Source: Apostichopus japonicus
Taxonomy: Eukaryota; Echinodermata; Holothuroidea; Aspidochirotida; Stichopodidae
Direction: 5' to 3'
Length of the DNA stretch: 64,000 nt
Assembly: GCF_037975245.1 (NCBI RefSeq)
Contig: NC_092573.1
Location: forward strand, 3,779,501 to 3,843,500
The notes beneath the pieces are model-generated. The model saw only the letters and a program-made list of their open reading frames with translations, did not search any database and was not told where the DNA came from. Both the position numbers and the translations under genes were made by a program. This document shows, piece by piece, positions 28,305 through 41,500 of the stretch (position 1 is the stretch's first letter; every line of letters begins with the position of its first letter).

Positions 28305-28720
28305 CTGGTTGACGAATGGTTGGTGCAGGCTGATACGTGCAACGTCACTAGTACCATATACAAGTTGATACCTTATTACTGATTGAAGAATGGTTGGTGT
28401 AGGCTGATACTACGTCACTAGTAGCTTATTTGAGACCCTATCGGTGTTAGATCGTGGATGAACACCGGCTTGTTTCCAGCCTTCTCTTTTCGATAGTGTT
28501 CAGAGGATAACAAGGCAGGGGTGTGAGTTCGCGCCCATTCCTGCTCCCGGGACCGCCATTTAACGCCCCCATCCGACGGACGAGAGTGTATGCCTGTTAT
28601 CTGACCACTTTCTCATATAATGAGGTAAGCAAAGGCTCAATGCAGCGAAATCAATGCAGCGCAGCCTTGGTGTAGGCTGATGCTGCATCACTAGTACAAT
28701 ATACAATTTGATACCTAATG
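28305..28720. repeat. Three scattered copies of a short repeat
   Basis: Copies at about 28305-28380, 28381-28425 and 28667-28720 share ttggtg(c/t)aggctgat, then a variable stretch, then tcactagta. The first and third also share a catatacaa-like tail and a ttgatacct stretch. Confidence 0.8.
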
Positions 28721-31700
28721 ATGACAGGACAATAAAATTGTACACATTTTTGAACAAATAATCAGACAGAATCGGGGTTAGAGATGCAGAAGTTGGCAGA
28801 ACATCAAACTTTATCTCCCACTGACTTCGCCATTACCCTAGGCCCCTTTCCTAGTCCCTACACTAGTAAATCATAAACAACAAATCTAGTTCAGGTATAA
28901 GTGGTGGAAGTTTTGCATTGGGACAACAATAAAACAGATCAACACTAAACGAGGCATACATTACAGGAATTATACTCTCGTCTTATCCTCCACTTCTCCT
29001 CCTCCCAACCAACCAACCAACCACCTACACCCCACCTCAGGAATGTAGTTGAAAACAAACAGTAACATACAAGTGAAATAAGACACACATACTGAAAAAT
29101 CATTGTTCACATCCTTGGAAGACCCTCCCCCCCTGTCCCATCCCCTCCCTCTCTATCATATAAAAAAGAGGAAAACAAGATTGTTCAAGATGTGATTATT
29201 CAGATTCTTGGACGGACTTCATCTTACTGATACAAACGGATATGAATAACATTTCTTTCTTCTTTTTAAATAGATGAGTTTACCAGGAAAACATCACCTA
29301 ATGATATTATCATTCCAGACACATTCAAGATGTACTTGCTGCAAATTCAAAAGCAGTTAACATTTTTGAAGAACCTAATCATTTTTCCATGGTAAAAAAA
29401 GAATTGAACACAAACTAAAGGAAGAACCATAAACTCAATTACATATCTACAGAAAAAGCATAAGGGTTTTGATCTCTCTCTCTCTAAAAAAAGATAAATA
29501 ATACTAAAAATATCAATAACATTACTCAGAATACATTGCTGTAAGTTCAAGGTCAAATAGTGATAGCATTCAGTCTTGTACAGGTCTTTGCTACATAGCT
29601 TACAAAAGTCTTCGTAACTAATATAACACCTTCAAATTAACGACAAGACCAAAAAACAAAACCCCACCTACTACACCAAAACACTCCATTAACTTCATTC
29701 TTGCCATGCCCTTTTGCATTCATAAACAAAGAGGATACATGTGAATATAGTTACCCAAATAATCCATAACTCTTTTATGCAATAGCTACAGAAGATAAGA
29801 GGCACATCAGTGAATGCTCTGATACAAAGTTGTATTTTATCAGACCACCACCACTGTAATAAAGAGCACCAATACTTTGTAACAACAAGTAGTCTGCTGT
29901 TCTCATCAGAGAGCCAACGCATCACAAACACAGATTTGCCAATACTTAAAGATTCTTACGTTTTCTTTCTTTTTTCATCTATATATGTAGCTCACTGTTT
30001 GTTTTCAACAATCACAGTTTTGTCACCTGGAAATCTTTACTGACAATATTCTAACTTTGATGGATTCTCACAAAGGAAATGTAGGTCATGAGAAGAAGAA
30101 GTGACAACCACATATTTGCAATACTGATCACTTTTCATATGTATGCATTTTTTTGTCAAATAAAGAAAAGTTGTAGGTTTCAGGGGCAATGTACTCCTCA
30201 GTCCTCAAGATTATAAAGAAATAAAAATAACTATGCTAGAACAGTCAGGTGGGGGTGTTGAGCATGAGGCTAGCAGGAACAGTGTGTCAACATCAATAGC
30301 CTGTTTAGTATCTGCAATGTCAGCAGGCTTCAAAAGACAGAGCCTTTATTCCACATAGTAAACAGAGAATCTGCTAGTATGGTCAAGTGAACCCCCTAGT
30401 GTACCAAGTCCAACAGGAACACTGTGACAATACTAATAACCTGTTTCGTGACAGAAGGGTCAAGTTTCCTTGGCTAATTCTGTCCATCCCGAAAGGCATA
30501 CAATTAGTTTCTCGTTGATAAAGTCTTCATAGCAGTCTGTCTGCAAGGATTTGGACACGTAGCCGACGAAAAAAAATATTCATAAATATTGATCGTTCTC
30601 AGCAAGAAGTGTTTCATGCAAGAATAACCTACGGAAGCACTGAAACGCCATGGCAAAAGTCAAGTCACTCACATGGGCATAGAACGAATCTTTGTCTGCA
30701 CTCTGTAAAGTGTACAAATTAAATAAACAAGACCGACCATAAGCCTCCGGGCTTTCTAATGAACACCCAAACATTTGAAGAGGGCATAGTTAAGCAATTC
30801 ACTGGTTTACACAAAGGTCCATTGATGATAGATATATCACAAACCCAGCCACAGTAGAATTCCTCAATGGTTAGTATTACAAATCGATAACTGGTAGACC
30901 TGATGTAGGGAGTGCTTCAGAATTAAACATAGGAGGAGGAGGCAGCCAGTACCAAACGTATTCACCATCCCCTCTACTCCACATTCTTCTCCTTTCATTA
31001 ATAATAGCATCCCTGACCAATACAACGATTAAATATAGACAAATATATATAACAATTTGATATCATGAAGTAATAATTATTTTTTACCTTTCTACCTCAC
31101 CTATACAACCTCCTTCAAACCCTTCCCATAACTTAACCCCCACCCTATTATGTCCTTCACTACCATTAAAGCAGCCATTGAGAGAAGAAGGCATTACTTT
31201 TAATAGACACAGACTCCTTCAAGACCAGAGAGAAAGACGTTTTTTTTTTTCTGATTTAGTTCAAGAGGTTAAACGAGCTCACAGGAACACAATGCCAAAG
31301 TTGATTACCTGCACATGACAAACACTCTGTCGGGAATGCCTCAAAATGGTGATAAATCCTTTCAACATCTCACATCCTCCTTGGAGGTGCAGGAGGCAGG
31401 CAGAGTGAGTTGGACTCACTTCCTACCTTCAGACTCCCCAAGATATCATCACATATCAGCCAAAACCAATCAAGTGGCCCACAAAACAAATGCGTCTTTT
31501 CTTATGCAAGCATTACGAAGCTTCTTTCTCATCCAGAACCCCAATTTATTTTAAAACCTGATGCGTAATTTCCCCGAGGAGGTGATCAGATCTTGGGAAG
31601 CTTCTGTTCGCAGTATTACACACCCAGGTGTCCCCAATATAAAGTTGATATGGAAAGCCTCTTTCAATCTGTGGAACCCAATATAAACGAAAACCTTTTC

Positions 31701-32057
31701 TTGGGGAACTAAATGACAATAGCACACCTTCCTGTTTTCGAACCCTTTTCCGGGTCAAACGTTTATTTCGGAGATAAATTTCAAATTGAAACACATATAC
31801 CCCCCAGACAGATTCAGATTGAGTTCGCATTAATGTGATAAGATTTACCACTGAGATTACACAAGATCAGATACAATGGGGTATTAAAGGATATTTCTGT
31901 ACAGTGATATCTAGTTGTATACCTCAAATGAACAATCAACACAGCTCATTACTGTCTTAAACAGCATTGCAATTAGCGGCTTCATTTCAAAATACACTTT
32001 TAACTTCATACATGTGTAGGGTAGGAGTTTTCACAATTCATAACTAATTTATGTAAA
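28721..32057. other. Region downstream of CCDC87, no gene recognised
   Basis: AT-rich with short simple repeats: (AACC)n near 29007 and a CT run near 29477. Part of it next to 32.3 kb may be extended CCDC87 3' UTR. Confidence 0.4.
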
Positions 32058-32063
32058 TTTATT
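32058..32063 (-). terminator. Candidate polyadenylation signal of CCDC87
   Basis: tttatt on the plus strand, an AATAAA on the minus strand about 255 nt past the CCDC87 stop. It is the first canonical hexamer I noticed downstream. Others exist further on, for example near 31545, so the true 3' end is uncertain. Confidence 0.35.
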
Positions 32064-32316
32064 CCACTACAAGGCTGTCTAGTAACAATGCAGACAAAGT
32101 TGAAAGGGCAGTATAAGACAAAAAGTGGATAAAAACACTGCACGAAGGTCTCTTTTATAAAAATCTACTACAAAAATTTTCAATATATATTTTTTCTCCC
32201 ATACACAAATATTTGACTTTTGCAAATCTGCATAAGGGTATACAACTTAACATATATTCACACGTTCTTTGAGGAAATTGCACTTGAAACTAGACGTCGC
32301 TCACTAACGGCAGAGT

Positions 32317-32502
32317 TCAACGGACGGATGTAGAGATTGACGTAAATTCTGGAAGTTCTGCTACGGGAAGACCTTTGACTTCAGGAATCTCTCTGGAGGA
32401 GGTCGAGGAGGCATGCTCTAGGGCCTGCTGTCTCCTCTCCTGCTGTAACCAGTACAGCATCTCTGTACAGTCTACTCTCATTTTATCCAGATATGGACGA
32501 CC
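32317..32502 (-). CDS. CCDC87: CCDC87 terminal coding exon with stop
   Basis: A 186-nt coding part with acceptor ctgcgagcag/GGTCGT. It encodes GRPYLDKMRVDCTEMLYWLQ then QERRQQALEHA and ends SISTSVR-TGA. This is the most conserved C-terminal signature of the family (GRRYLDKMKSD...EMLYWLQQQRR). The 3' UTR continues to lower coordinates. Confidence 0.95.
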   Translation of the reverse strand, partial: GRPYLDKMRVDCTEMLYWLQQERRQQALEHASSTSSREIPEVKGLPVAELPEFTSISTSVR

Positions 32503-35500
32503 CTGCTCGCAGAAAACAACACAAAAAAGAAATGCTTTGGTGTTTTTAAGACGGTTAAGGGAGAGAGTATTGGCACAGCGTTTTACATCCCTACGGTGTG
32601 ATTTCAAGATGTAAAAGATACATAGGGAAATGGTTGTTTGTGATAATATGGTGGTAAGTATAAAGAAATTAACAAAGGAAAGCAAAACTATTTATCTGTT
32701 GTACTGACAGATGAGTTTGAAGAAGACCTGTTTAATTTATCAGGTAATCCACTGTAATACAATATTACTATGTTCTTCCCAATGACTCCAACACAGCTCC
32801 TAACCAAAGCATCTGTAGAATGCACAACAATTCACATGGTCCATCTGCTCTTTAACTAAGGAAGGAGTGGGGGTTAAAAAAAGTTCAAATTCTGGTGTAA
32901 TTTGTCCATGAGCATAATTTCATTTTCTGTCTCCAAACCTACGTGGACATCCAACAGGAAGTTTAAGGTTTCATAAAAGTGCAAACGTTCTGCCAATACT
33001 ATTCAGCATACAGTACATCGTGCCGGAAAAGCTTTGCACAGAGTTTGGAAGACTTCCTTAATATGACACCCACACACACACACACCCTTTACAGTAAAAT
33101 TTAATTGGGGATTTAAACTGTACACATATAATAATAATAATAATAATACACCACATACAGTATGCCTTGAACTGAAGCAACCCTTGCTTCAAGAAGAGTG
33201 ACTCACAACTGAGGGCAGCAGAGTACATTTCAGGGGACTGAGGAAGGTACATACACCTAATCAGTCATTTGGTGAGTGATACCTTCATTGCCAGCAACAA
33301 CAAAAAATAGGATTCAAATCTCAAAATCTGTAGATACTTATTTGGTCTAATTAGTGGTGGCGGTTGTGATTTGTTTGATTAAAATTTGCTCTTTTAATCA
33401 TTCGATTTTTCAGTAACTATTCACTGACGTGAACAATTTATTTGACTTTCGTTGATCTGTCATTTTGAATAGTTGGAACAGGATTGGCCTGATCTGTAAA
33501 GTTTTTTGTAAACCTCTGAGGTATCATAGCTCCCCTGAAACTACCTTCAAGGCAAAAATAATTTTCTTTATGGTTGTAACGAGGGTGACACTGACAACCA
33601 AAACTGAATACTTCAAACAGTCAGACCAGGTTTTATAGTATGTCCTGAGGTCCAATAAGACTACATTCTTTCATGAACAGCCACAACTGTCCTTGCGGTT
33701 GTCCTCAGGCAAGGACATTGTTTCCACAGTAAAATCATTTATCATCTTGCAACCAACTGTTTGCATATCTTTTAATAAATCTTTCAATTTAAAGTTGTCC
33801 AAGGAAGAACCAATGGCATGTATCTTACTATGTTAACAATTTGCATCTATTGAAAATTCACTTTTTTCATGATTTCAAAATACTGTATGACAATCAGAAT
33901 AAACGTTTTAGCCTTCACTGTAATATTAGTCTTGACAATTTTCTCTGATGAAATGAAGCAAACATACTTTTCCCCTCATATTCCTTTTACCTGTTAACCA
34001 GTGTTAGACTTTCAGGTTTGTTTCGTAGCATTCTCAAAATTAAAATGCTTAAAATACTTGCAAAAAGAGTATATGCCAGGCATCGAAATGACATTGCGAC
34101 TGCCAGCTCTGCAAATGGAAACGTTTCAATAGAGGGCGGGGGGGGGGGGGGGAATAAGGCAAAAAATGCAATGAGCCCTGAAACCATTCACGAAGAACTT
34201 TTACTTGTCATTGAGAGTTAGGTGCTACCGCAACAGTCCAGAATAGACATAGCCAAGTTAACTGTCACAGATTGATTAAAATAAACTGTGAAAGCAAACT
34301 GTTCATTCATGTTTAACGGCAAAAAAGAAGATGAAAGGTGCTTTTGTTGCATTTTAATCAAATGGAGTAAAAAAGAGTGTCTAGATATTGTTAATTTTTT
34401 TTTTATGGTAACAAAATCTTATTAACCTACTTTCACAAGGTAAACAGACGCTTTGACACAGACAAACATGCAGACATACAAATGCCACTTAGCGTCATGC
34501 ATTACTCACATTTTATTTTCAGTCTGGAACAAAACCGACTTGGAATGGAGACCTGTATTTTACAAGGCTAAGCAACCACACATGCACATACACTTGGGGA
34601 ATGACACATCACTTAAACTTCACGTCAGGGTGGTTATCAAATTTAATAATTGAGCTCATTTTGGCATTTTTTAACCAAATTTTGCAAGACCATTTTCAGA
34701 TAGGATATCCATTGATTTCTCCTTGATGGAAAAAAAACCCCATCTTATTATAGCCGGACCAAGGCTGGAACCCACAACCTCCGAAAAGGTTGGGTCTCAT
34801 TGCTGCTAAAATCACAGCCTATGGCTACAATGTACTTGACCATAGCACTGGCATATATATACAAGTAACCCAAACCTAAGAATTACTGGAAATTACAAAG
34901 CACATTACATTAAAAAGGAATACCTATCAGATTTATATTCACCTGGTAAGTGACCATGTCCTGATACCTTTTCTGAAGAGTTTGAATTTTTCTGCGAGTT
35001 TTCCCTTCTAGGTTGTGTAAACCGGTATAGAGGGAGCTTCTCTTTTTGGCCTCCTCCAGTCTGGCAACTGACAAACCTCTTTGACCTGTGTGGAGTAAAT
35101 GCACCACAGTGAACACACTCGTGATGACATAGGACTGACAGAGATGAACCAGGGAGGCGAGATGAAGTTCATATTGTTCAAGGGAGGGGGGAGGGAATAT
35201 TGAACATTTATCAGCTAAAATTGTCCCGTTCTCAGATATACTTAATACCAATTTTAAGGAAGGAAAAATCCTTTTGTATGGTAATTTACCTTTATACAGT
35301 ATGCTATATTTCCCAATCAACATTGTAAAATAGCAATTTCTGGTGAAGTATATATTTTTGGCTTGATTGTATAAAATTTCAAAATGAAGAGAATTTGTCA
35401 AAATTGCCATTAACTTCCAATTTATCGCTCGATGACAGACATTCCCATATTTGAATACGTACCACTGAAGGAAACAAGTGAAATATGATATAATAGGTTG

Positions 35501-38500
35501 GAGTTGTCGGGTAAGGTTGAGGAGACCTTTCGAAAGGCCTACGAAACAATGGCTTGTGATGGATATCGTTTTCAGGATTCGGATGCAATCGTCACAGGCT
35601 GGTACGTGGGAGTACTTAATGTTTACTTCCGCCGCGATTAGGAACAGGACAGAAAAGCTGGGTCACTTTCTCCTACTGTTTCAGTATATATACGATGAAG
35701 GCAATTTATAGATTTGTGTAACTGAAAACCAACGGTATCATCAAAAACAAATGTCCCTAACAACAGAAAGAGGTCACTTGTTTAGATCAATGTTTTAAAA
35801 TTACTGGGGGGTTTTTCTGTGGGAATTTTTTCTTCATCAAGAAGTGTACATCTTTGATAAAGCAGACATTGATACATTCCATCAGTTCAAATTTATAATC
35901 TGCCTTCCAAGTTTTTGCCCCTCTTAACTAACCTTTTTGAAAGAATCTGTCAGGATCTGATGCAAACCTTTCAAAAATTTCCAATTTTGACAAAATAGCC
36001 TCTCGTTGCAGAATCAAGTCAACTGCCACTTCCCAGGCTTCTATAGACTGTAAGACAAAATTAAACACATCCAGTTTGAGACAAAAATAAAAAAAAATGT
36101 GAGAAATGTCTCTGACAAATTAAGAAACATTGCAGATGAGATTTTCATTCACTGCAATTATGGATGACAATACAAATTTTTGCCCTGTGACCAATACAAA
36201 ACATTAATTACTGTGCATTAACATAGCAGAACACGTATCCAAACATTACAAAATCATTCACTAAGGTTAACATAAGCTAATTTAAAATACCATTAATAAA
36301 TGATCATGGATTAACACACATCCATGTGGAAGGTTGGAATGTCAGATGGTACAACCATGTGGTTCTAAGGATCCAACAATCGTCTCCCCAACACCCATCT
36401 CCCCACCTCATGCTCACTTAACTTCCCCCCCACCTCAACATCAAAGAAAGGAAAAGAAATGAACTGTTTAATACTGGTGAAACTACTGTATGACCTAAAT
36501 ACTGGTCCCTAACGTACATGTATAGTCTACATGACTAGACCAACAGAAAGCCAATGGACCCAAACAAAAATTTATACAATTTTGAAAGCTTCAGTCATGT
36601 TAGAAACTGTTAGAATCCATTTGTGGAATGTTCAATGTGCTTCCCATATCCTGGGGCTTTAGACTTCACAGCAACTAAAGAAAGTCTGTACAGGCATCTG
36701 TACATTTTCCATATGCTATACTGATGTGACATTGTGTCTTCTTCAATTGAGTCAATTAAAAAAAAACAAAGAAAAAAGCAGAGAAAAATTACAGAAAAGG
36801 AAGTATTTGTCTAGATACAATACATTAATTACAAAGTAAATCACAGTTTGTGCACATCCTCCAAGACAATGATCTAGTGGTGTGTTAAAGTTACGATTCA
36901 TATATACAAAGTCAGAGTAATTGCATACAATTCTCTTTCGCTACATGCATACCCTTCCCGTCAAAGTCAATGCAAGCTGAATAACAACCTTTTCATGTTT
37001 TTCCAATTTTTCTTACGGCAATAACCTCTACAGGGATTCTCGTGAATACTCTAGCAGGGTGAACTGTTTAATGGTCATTTTGTTTTGATTTATGTCATCA
37101 TAAACCGCTCTTAATAACATCCTGACTCGTTTTTTCCTTCTTCGATGACGCCATTTCTCGTACATCACATACTCTGTGGAGGATGATGATGATGAATTCA
37201 TTCATAGGCATGATTGAGAACCTGAACTTACAACAAACTTAAAATATGCAATTTTACTTAGCCAAGCAGAAATGCTATCTGGGATGCAACTTATGAAATT
37301 ACACTAATTAGAAACAAAAGACCTACGACCCAACCTGAAAAGATGTCTTTACTAAAAAAAACATCACACAGTGTGAAGTAATTATGTCCTCTAGTCCCAC
37401 CGCTAATTACTTTAAAGGAATGAAGAATAGCACAAAGGCCTAATTTTTTTTAGAGTTCAGAAATAAAGAGTGTTGAAGCAGAATAGATGCGCTGCTTCAG
37501 TTTTTACTCTGCCCAATACATTAGTATTATTATCTGAGTTACATCACAAACCATAATGTCATAATGTGCATCAAATTATTAAGTATCTTTGGAATAACTT
37601 TACCATATTTATAAAAGGGTTGGTAATTCCCACTGAAACAAAGCCAGGAGCTGCATGATAGGGTGCTGTAACCTATGTTTTATCCCTTCCTATAAAGGTA
37701 TGTTACTGGAGTAAGGGTAAACAACACTTGTAAAGAGTAGGGGAGAAGGTTTAAATATCTGAGAGGCTAAACTTTGACAAATATACACTACATTACAGGA
37801 ACACTGCTCTCTATATCTTTACAGTGGCCCTTAAATGTGTCTATGTGGTGTTTGGAAGATGTTAGTACTGAACACTGCTCTCTTTATACAGTGGTCATTG
37901 GATGTGTCTCTGTGGTGTTAATAGTACTGGACACTACATTACAGGGACACTTCTCTCTACATATTTACAGTGGTCCTTGGATATGTCTATGTGGTATTTG
38001 GAAGATGTTAATACTGTACACTACATTTCAGGAACACTGCCCTCTCTATATATCTGTACATATTAAACTATGTCAGCTTCTGTCAACCACTTAAACAGTC
38101 AATATTACCAAATTCTTCACTTGGGCTAAGTTCATACAATATGACACTTGTGGATAATTAATAACTCTCCTTTCTGAAATGGTAAAGAAAACAAGGAATC
38201 TCTTCCAATACCTCCTCTCTGTTTTCACAATTTGGATCAATTGGATTAACTAAATTGGAAAACATTGTGTGTTATGCTTGGTCACATGGTACCCATGGAT
38301 CTGAGGCTTCTGATGAGCACCCCTAGACAATAAATGTTAAATAGAGATCAACATCAATTTGATTTGGATTGCTCAGCAGAGATGGAGGGTTTCTGTTAAT
38401 TCTTACAATCACTGGATCGAATCAAGTCAAATATATCCAATTCATAATGCTTGCTTGTTTACTTTGGGGTCGAATTGCTTTTCTTTTTTTTTTAAGGTAA

Positions 38501-41500
38501 ATTACACTTCCTTGTTGTTGTTTTTTTTTTATATGAATGTTTTAATTATGTTCACTTTTGGAATGCAATTCAAATTTATAAATTACCCCAGCTATCTCCT
38601 AGCTTAAACATTAGTGGTACATATACCATGAGCACACTTTACATACATGTACATATCTACAAACAAATACGCCACCTGACCACAATGTTTAGCTTACATA
38701 TAATAAACTAGACTATTTGATATTTCATTATAAGCTCGGATATTAAATGGTACTCTCTCCTATAGATGCTATTTCACTACCAGTGCACAGATCTGCTAAC
38801 ATATTGCAAGGAGATATATATATATATATGCGCCTGCTTTATGCAGCATTCATTAGGAAGTCAAACCAATCTCACTAGTCATAAATTTTCCTCTCAGAAA
38901 CCCAACAATTAATGACAGAGATGCATTGGCCATCCATCTATCACGTTAAATATTTAATGCCAAACTCAATTTCTGAAACAAAAAAAATCCTCGGCAAGAC
39001 GGTGGAAACGGAAAACAACGAAGAAGGAAACATCCATGTAAGGCATGCCTCTGTCGAGAATCGCTGTGTGCACTAATCTCTGTAACTTTCAATATTACAT
39101 GACCCTAAAACTCTTCTTCAAGGCAGTGACGACGTCGTCGTCGGCGAGAGACAGACTGTTATGCCGATCATTTTCAAAACCGCAGAAAATGTGGTCGTAA
39201 GAAAAAATCAAGGCAAACGTCGACTCAGATGGATACTAAAGGAAAAAGATTTATGAAATGGAAAGACAACAAAAAAGAAGAGAAGAGAGTTTCACCAGTT
39301 GAAACTTTCATTTTGAGTGGGTGAAAATAGAAGTTACTGCGAGCTAGGGTTTAGATAATATTATGGAAACTGTCGATATTAATCACTTTAAGAACTGAAA
39401 AATATAGCTTACAAGCTATATCTTGTACTGCATTTATAGGTCACGATCTTGCTATATTCCAGGGACACTTAACTGTTATACAGTAGGAAGATTGAGGGTA
39501 GTACTCAGCAAGCATGAGTTGCTTCTTTAATCTACCAAAATTGCACCGTATAAAACGATAAAAGTTCTGGCTGTGATGTCAAGGTACGCCAGTGAAATCT
39601 AGAAAGTGTGGGACACAAACTTTTCTGCATAGCTGCAAACTGCATGTGTAAGTCGCTACAACAATGGTAGCAGCCAAAATGATTGTACCACTTTCTGCTT
39701 CTAGTGCTTCATATAAAGCACTAAAAATTACTCAAATAGTACACCCAATCACACATATATACACACCCGTATGCACGCACACCCAGGCAAACACACACAG
39801 AATAAAAAGGAGAACTACTGGTTTATGTCTTCCCTCTGTAAATCAATTTGTTCATTTATAGTATGTGGGTACAGTAGTTATGACAGTAAAACAGCTTTGT
39901 TAGTGATGCTAATAAATACATTTTGAAGACTGTATTATTACACTCAAAGCCATATGGTGACCTCAGTGAGTCAGTATCCCACGCATCCATCCATACCAGC
40001 ATGAACAGCTCTCCCAGGCTAGCTGTATGCATATACCGGTTTCTAACCTATGGATGTATACATTCAGCATCCATAGCCTAGTGGTTAGGGTGTCCGCATA
40101 TAAAGCGTGAGGCCTGGGTTCGAATCCCGGTGGAGGCTGGAAGTTTTTTTCACTGTCCTGGATTTTCCAACTCACTACAATATCGTATATATATATTTAT
40201 ATACATAAATATATATAGACATATATATAGATAGATATATTTACACATATAGTCAAAATCAGAGAAATAAGATATGACTCATAATTGACAATTAAGGATT
40301 ATTGTTTGAGAGCATTTTCTTAAACAGCACATGGAGTACATGTTGACTTACATATAATATATGTATGTATAATACCCTCATAGACTTGATTGCGTGCCAC
40401 ATCTATAACATCAAGGCGCAACAGAAACAGCACACACAACACTGGCCTCTTTGTTTCTTGTTTACCACTTTTGAATGTAACAATGAAACTGTGCAGTAGT
40501 GGTCTGCTAACTCTCAGCTAGAAGGAATTTGAAAAATCACAGATGAAGCTTTCAGAATTTGGCATTCTAAGAGATAAAAATCACTTCTGAATGGTCTACC
40601 TTCCATCAGATGAGGATTTTAGATTTCAGAGGGGAGGAGGGGGGGAGATAGGGTGGACATCACTTCTAAATTTAGAATGTGCCAAAATTTGTGATTATGT
40701 ATATAAATTCTCAGTTAAGCTGAAGAATCACTGTGTATGTTTCTTGCTGTTGATATTAACTTGAAGGGGGATACTGTGACTCAAGATGTTATAGCTCAAA
40801 GAGGATTTTATGACTCTGAGATATTATGAAGGTGATAATGTAACTGAGAGACTACGACTCAAGGAAGAGGATATGTACTGTTACTGAGAGATTAAACCTT
40901 GAGGGTGATACTGAACCTGAAATAGCCTGGCCATAGTCTAACCCAGAGACACTGCAACCTAACAGGTGATATTGTAAAACCCCAAAACTGGGAGAATAAA
41001 TATGATAATGCCAAATAAGGTAGGACTTTAACTAAAAATAGTATAAATTTAAGACCATGATACAAAATAAAAGATGTACTACTAACTTGAAAGGGATACT
41101 ACAATTCAAAGATATAAGGAGACTTAAACAAGAGGATCTGTTGACTCGTAGATATTAGAACTCAAAGAAGAGGATATGTTGACTCAAAGAAGAGGATATG
41201 TTGACTCAAAGATACTAGAACTCAAAGAAGAGGATATGTTGACTCAAAGATATTAGAACTCAAAGAAGAGGATATGTTGACTCAAAGATATTAGAACTCA
41301 AAGAAGAGGATATGTTGACTCAAAGATACTAGAACTCAAAGAAGAAGATATGTTGACTCAAAGATACTAGAACTCAAAGAAGAGGATATGTTGACTCAAA
41401 GATATTAGAACTCAAAGAAGAGGATATGTTGACTCAAAGATATTAGAACTCAAAGAAGAGGATATGTTGACTCAAAGATACTAGAACTCAAAGAAGAGGA

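Noticed and set aside
33987-34187. Minus-strand frame with a GT donor-like end (AACAG/gtaaaa), considered as an extra CCDC87 exon
   Set aside because: Its phase does not fit between exons 17 and 18, which already join seamlessly at a conserved VTYQ-GRPYL boundary; it also translates a poly-G run.
34910-35410. 166-codon minus-strand ORF as a separate gene
   Set aside because: It is CCDC87 exon 17 plus an upstream intron that happens to stay open; the acceptor at 35086 marks the true start.
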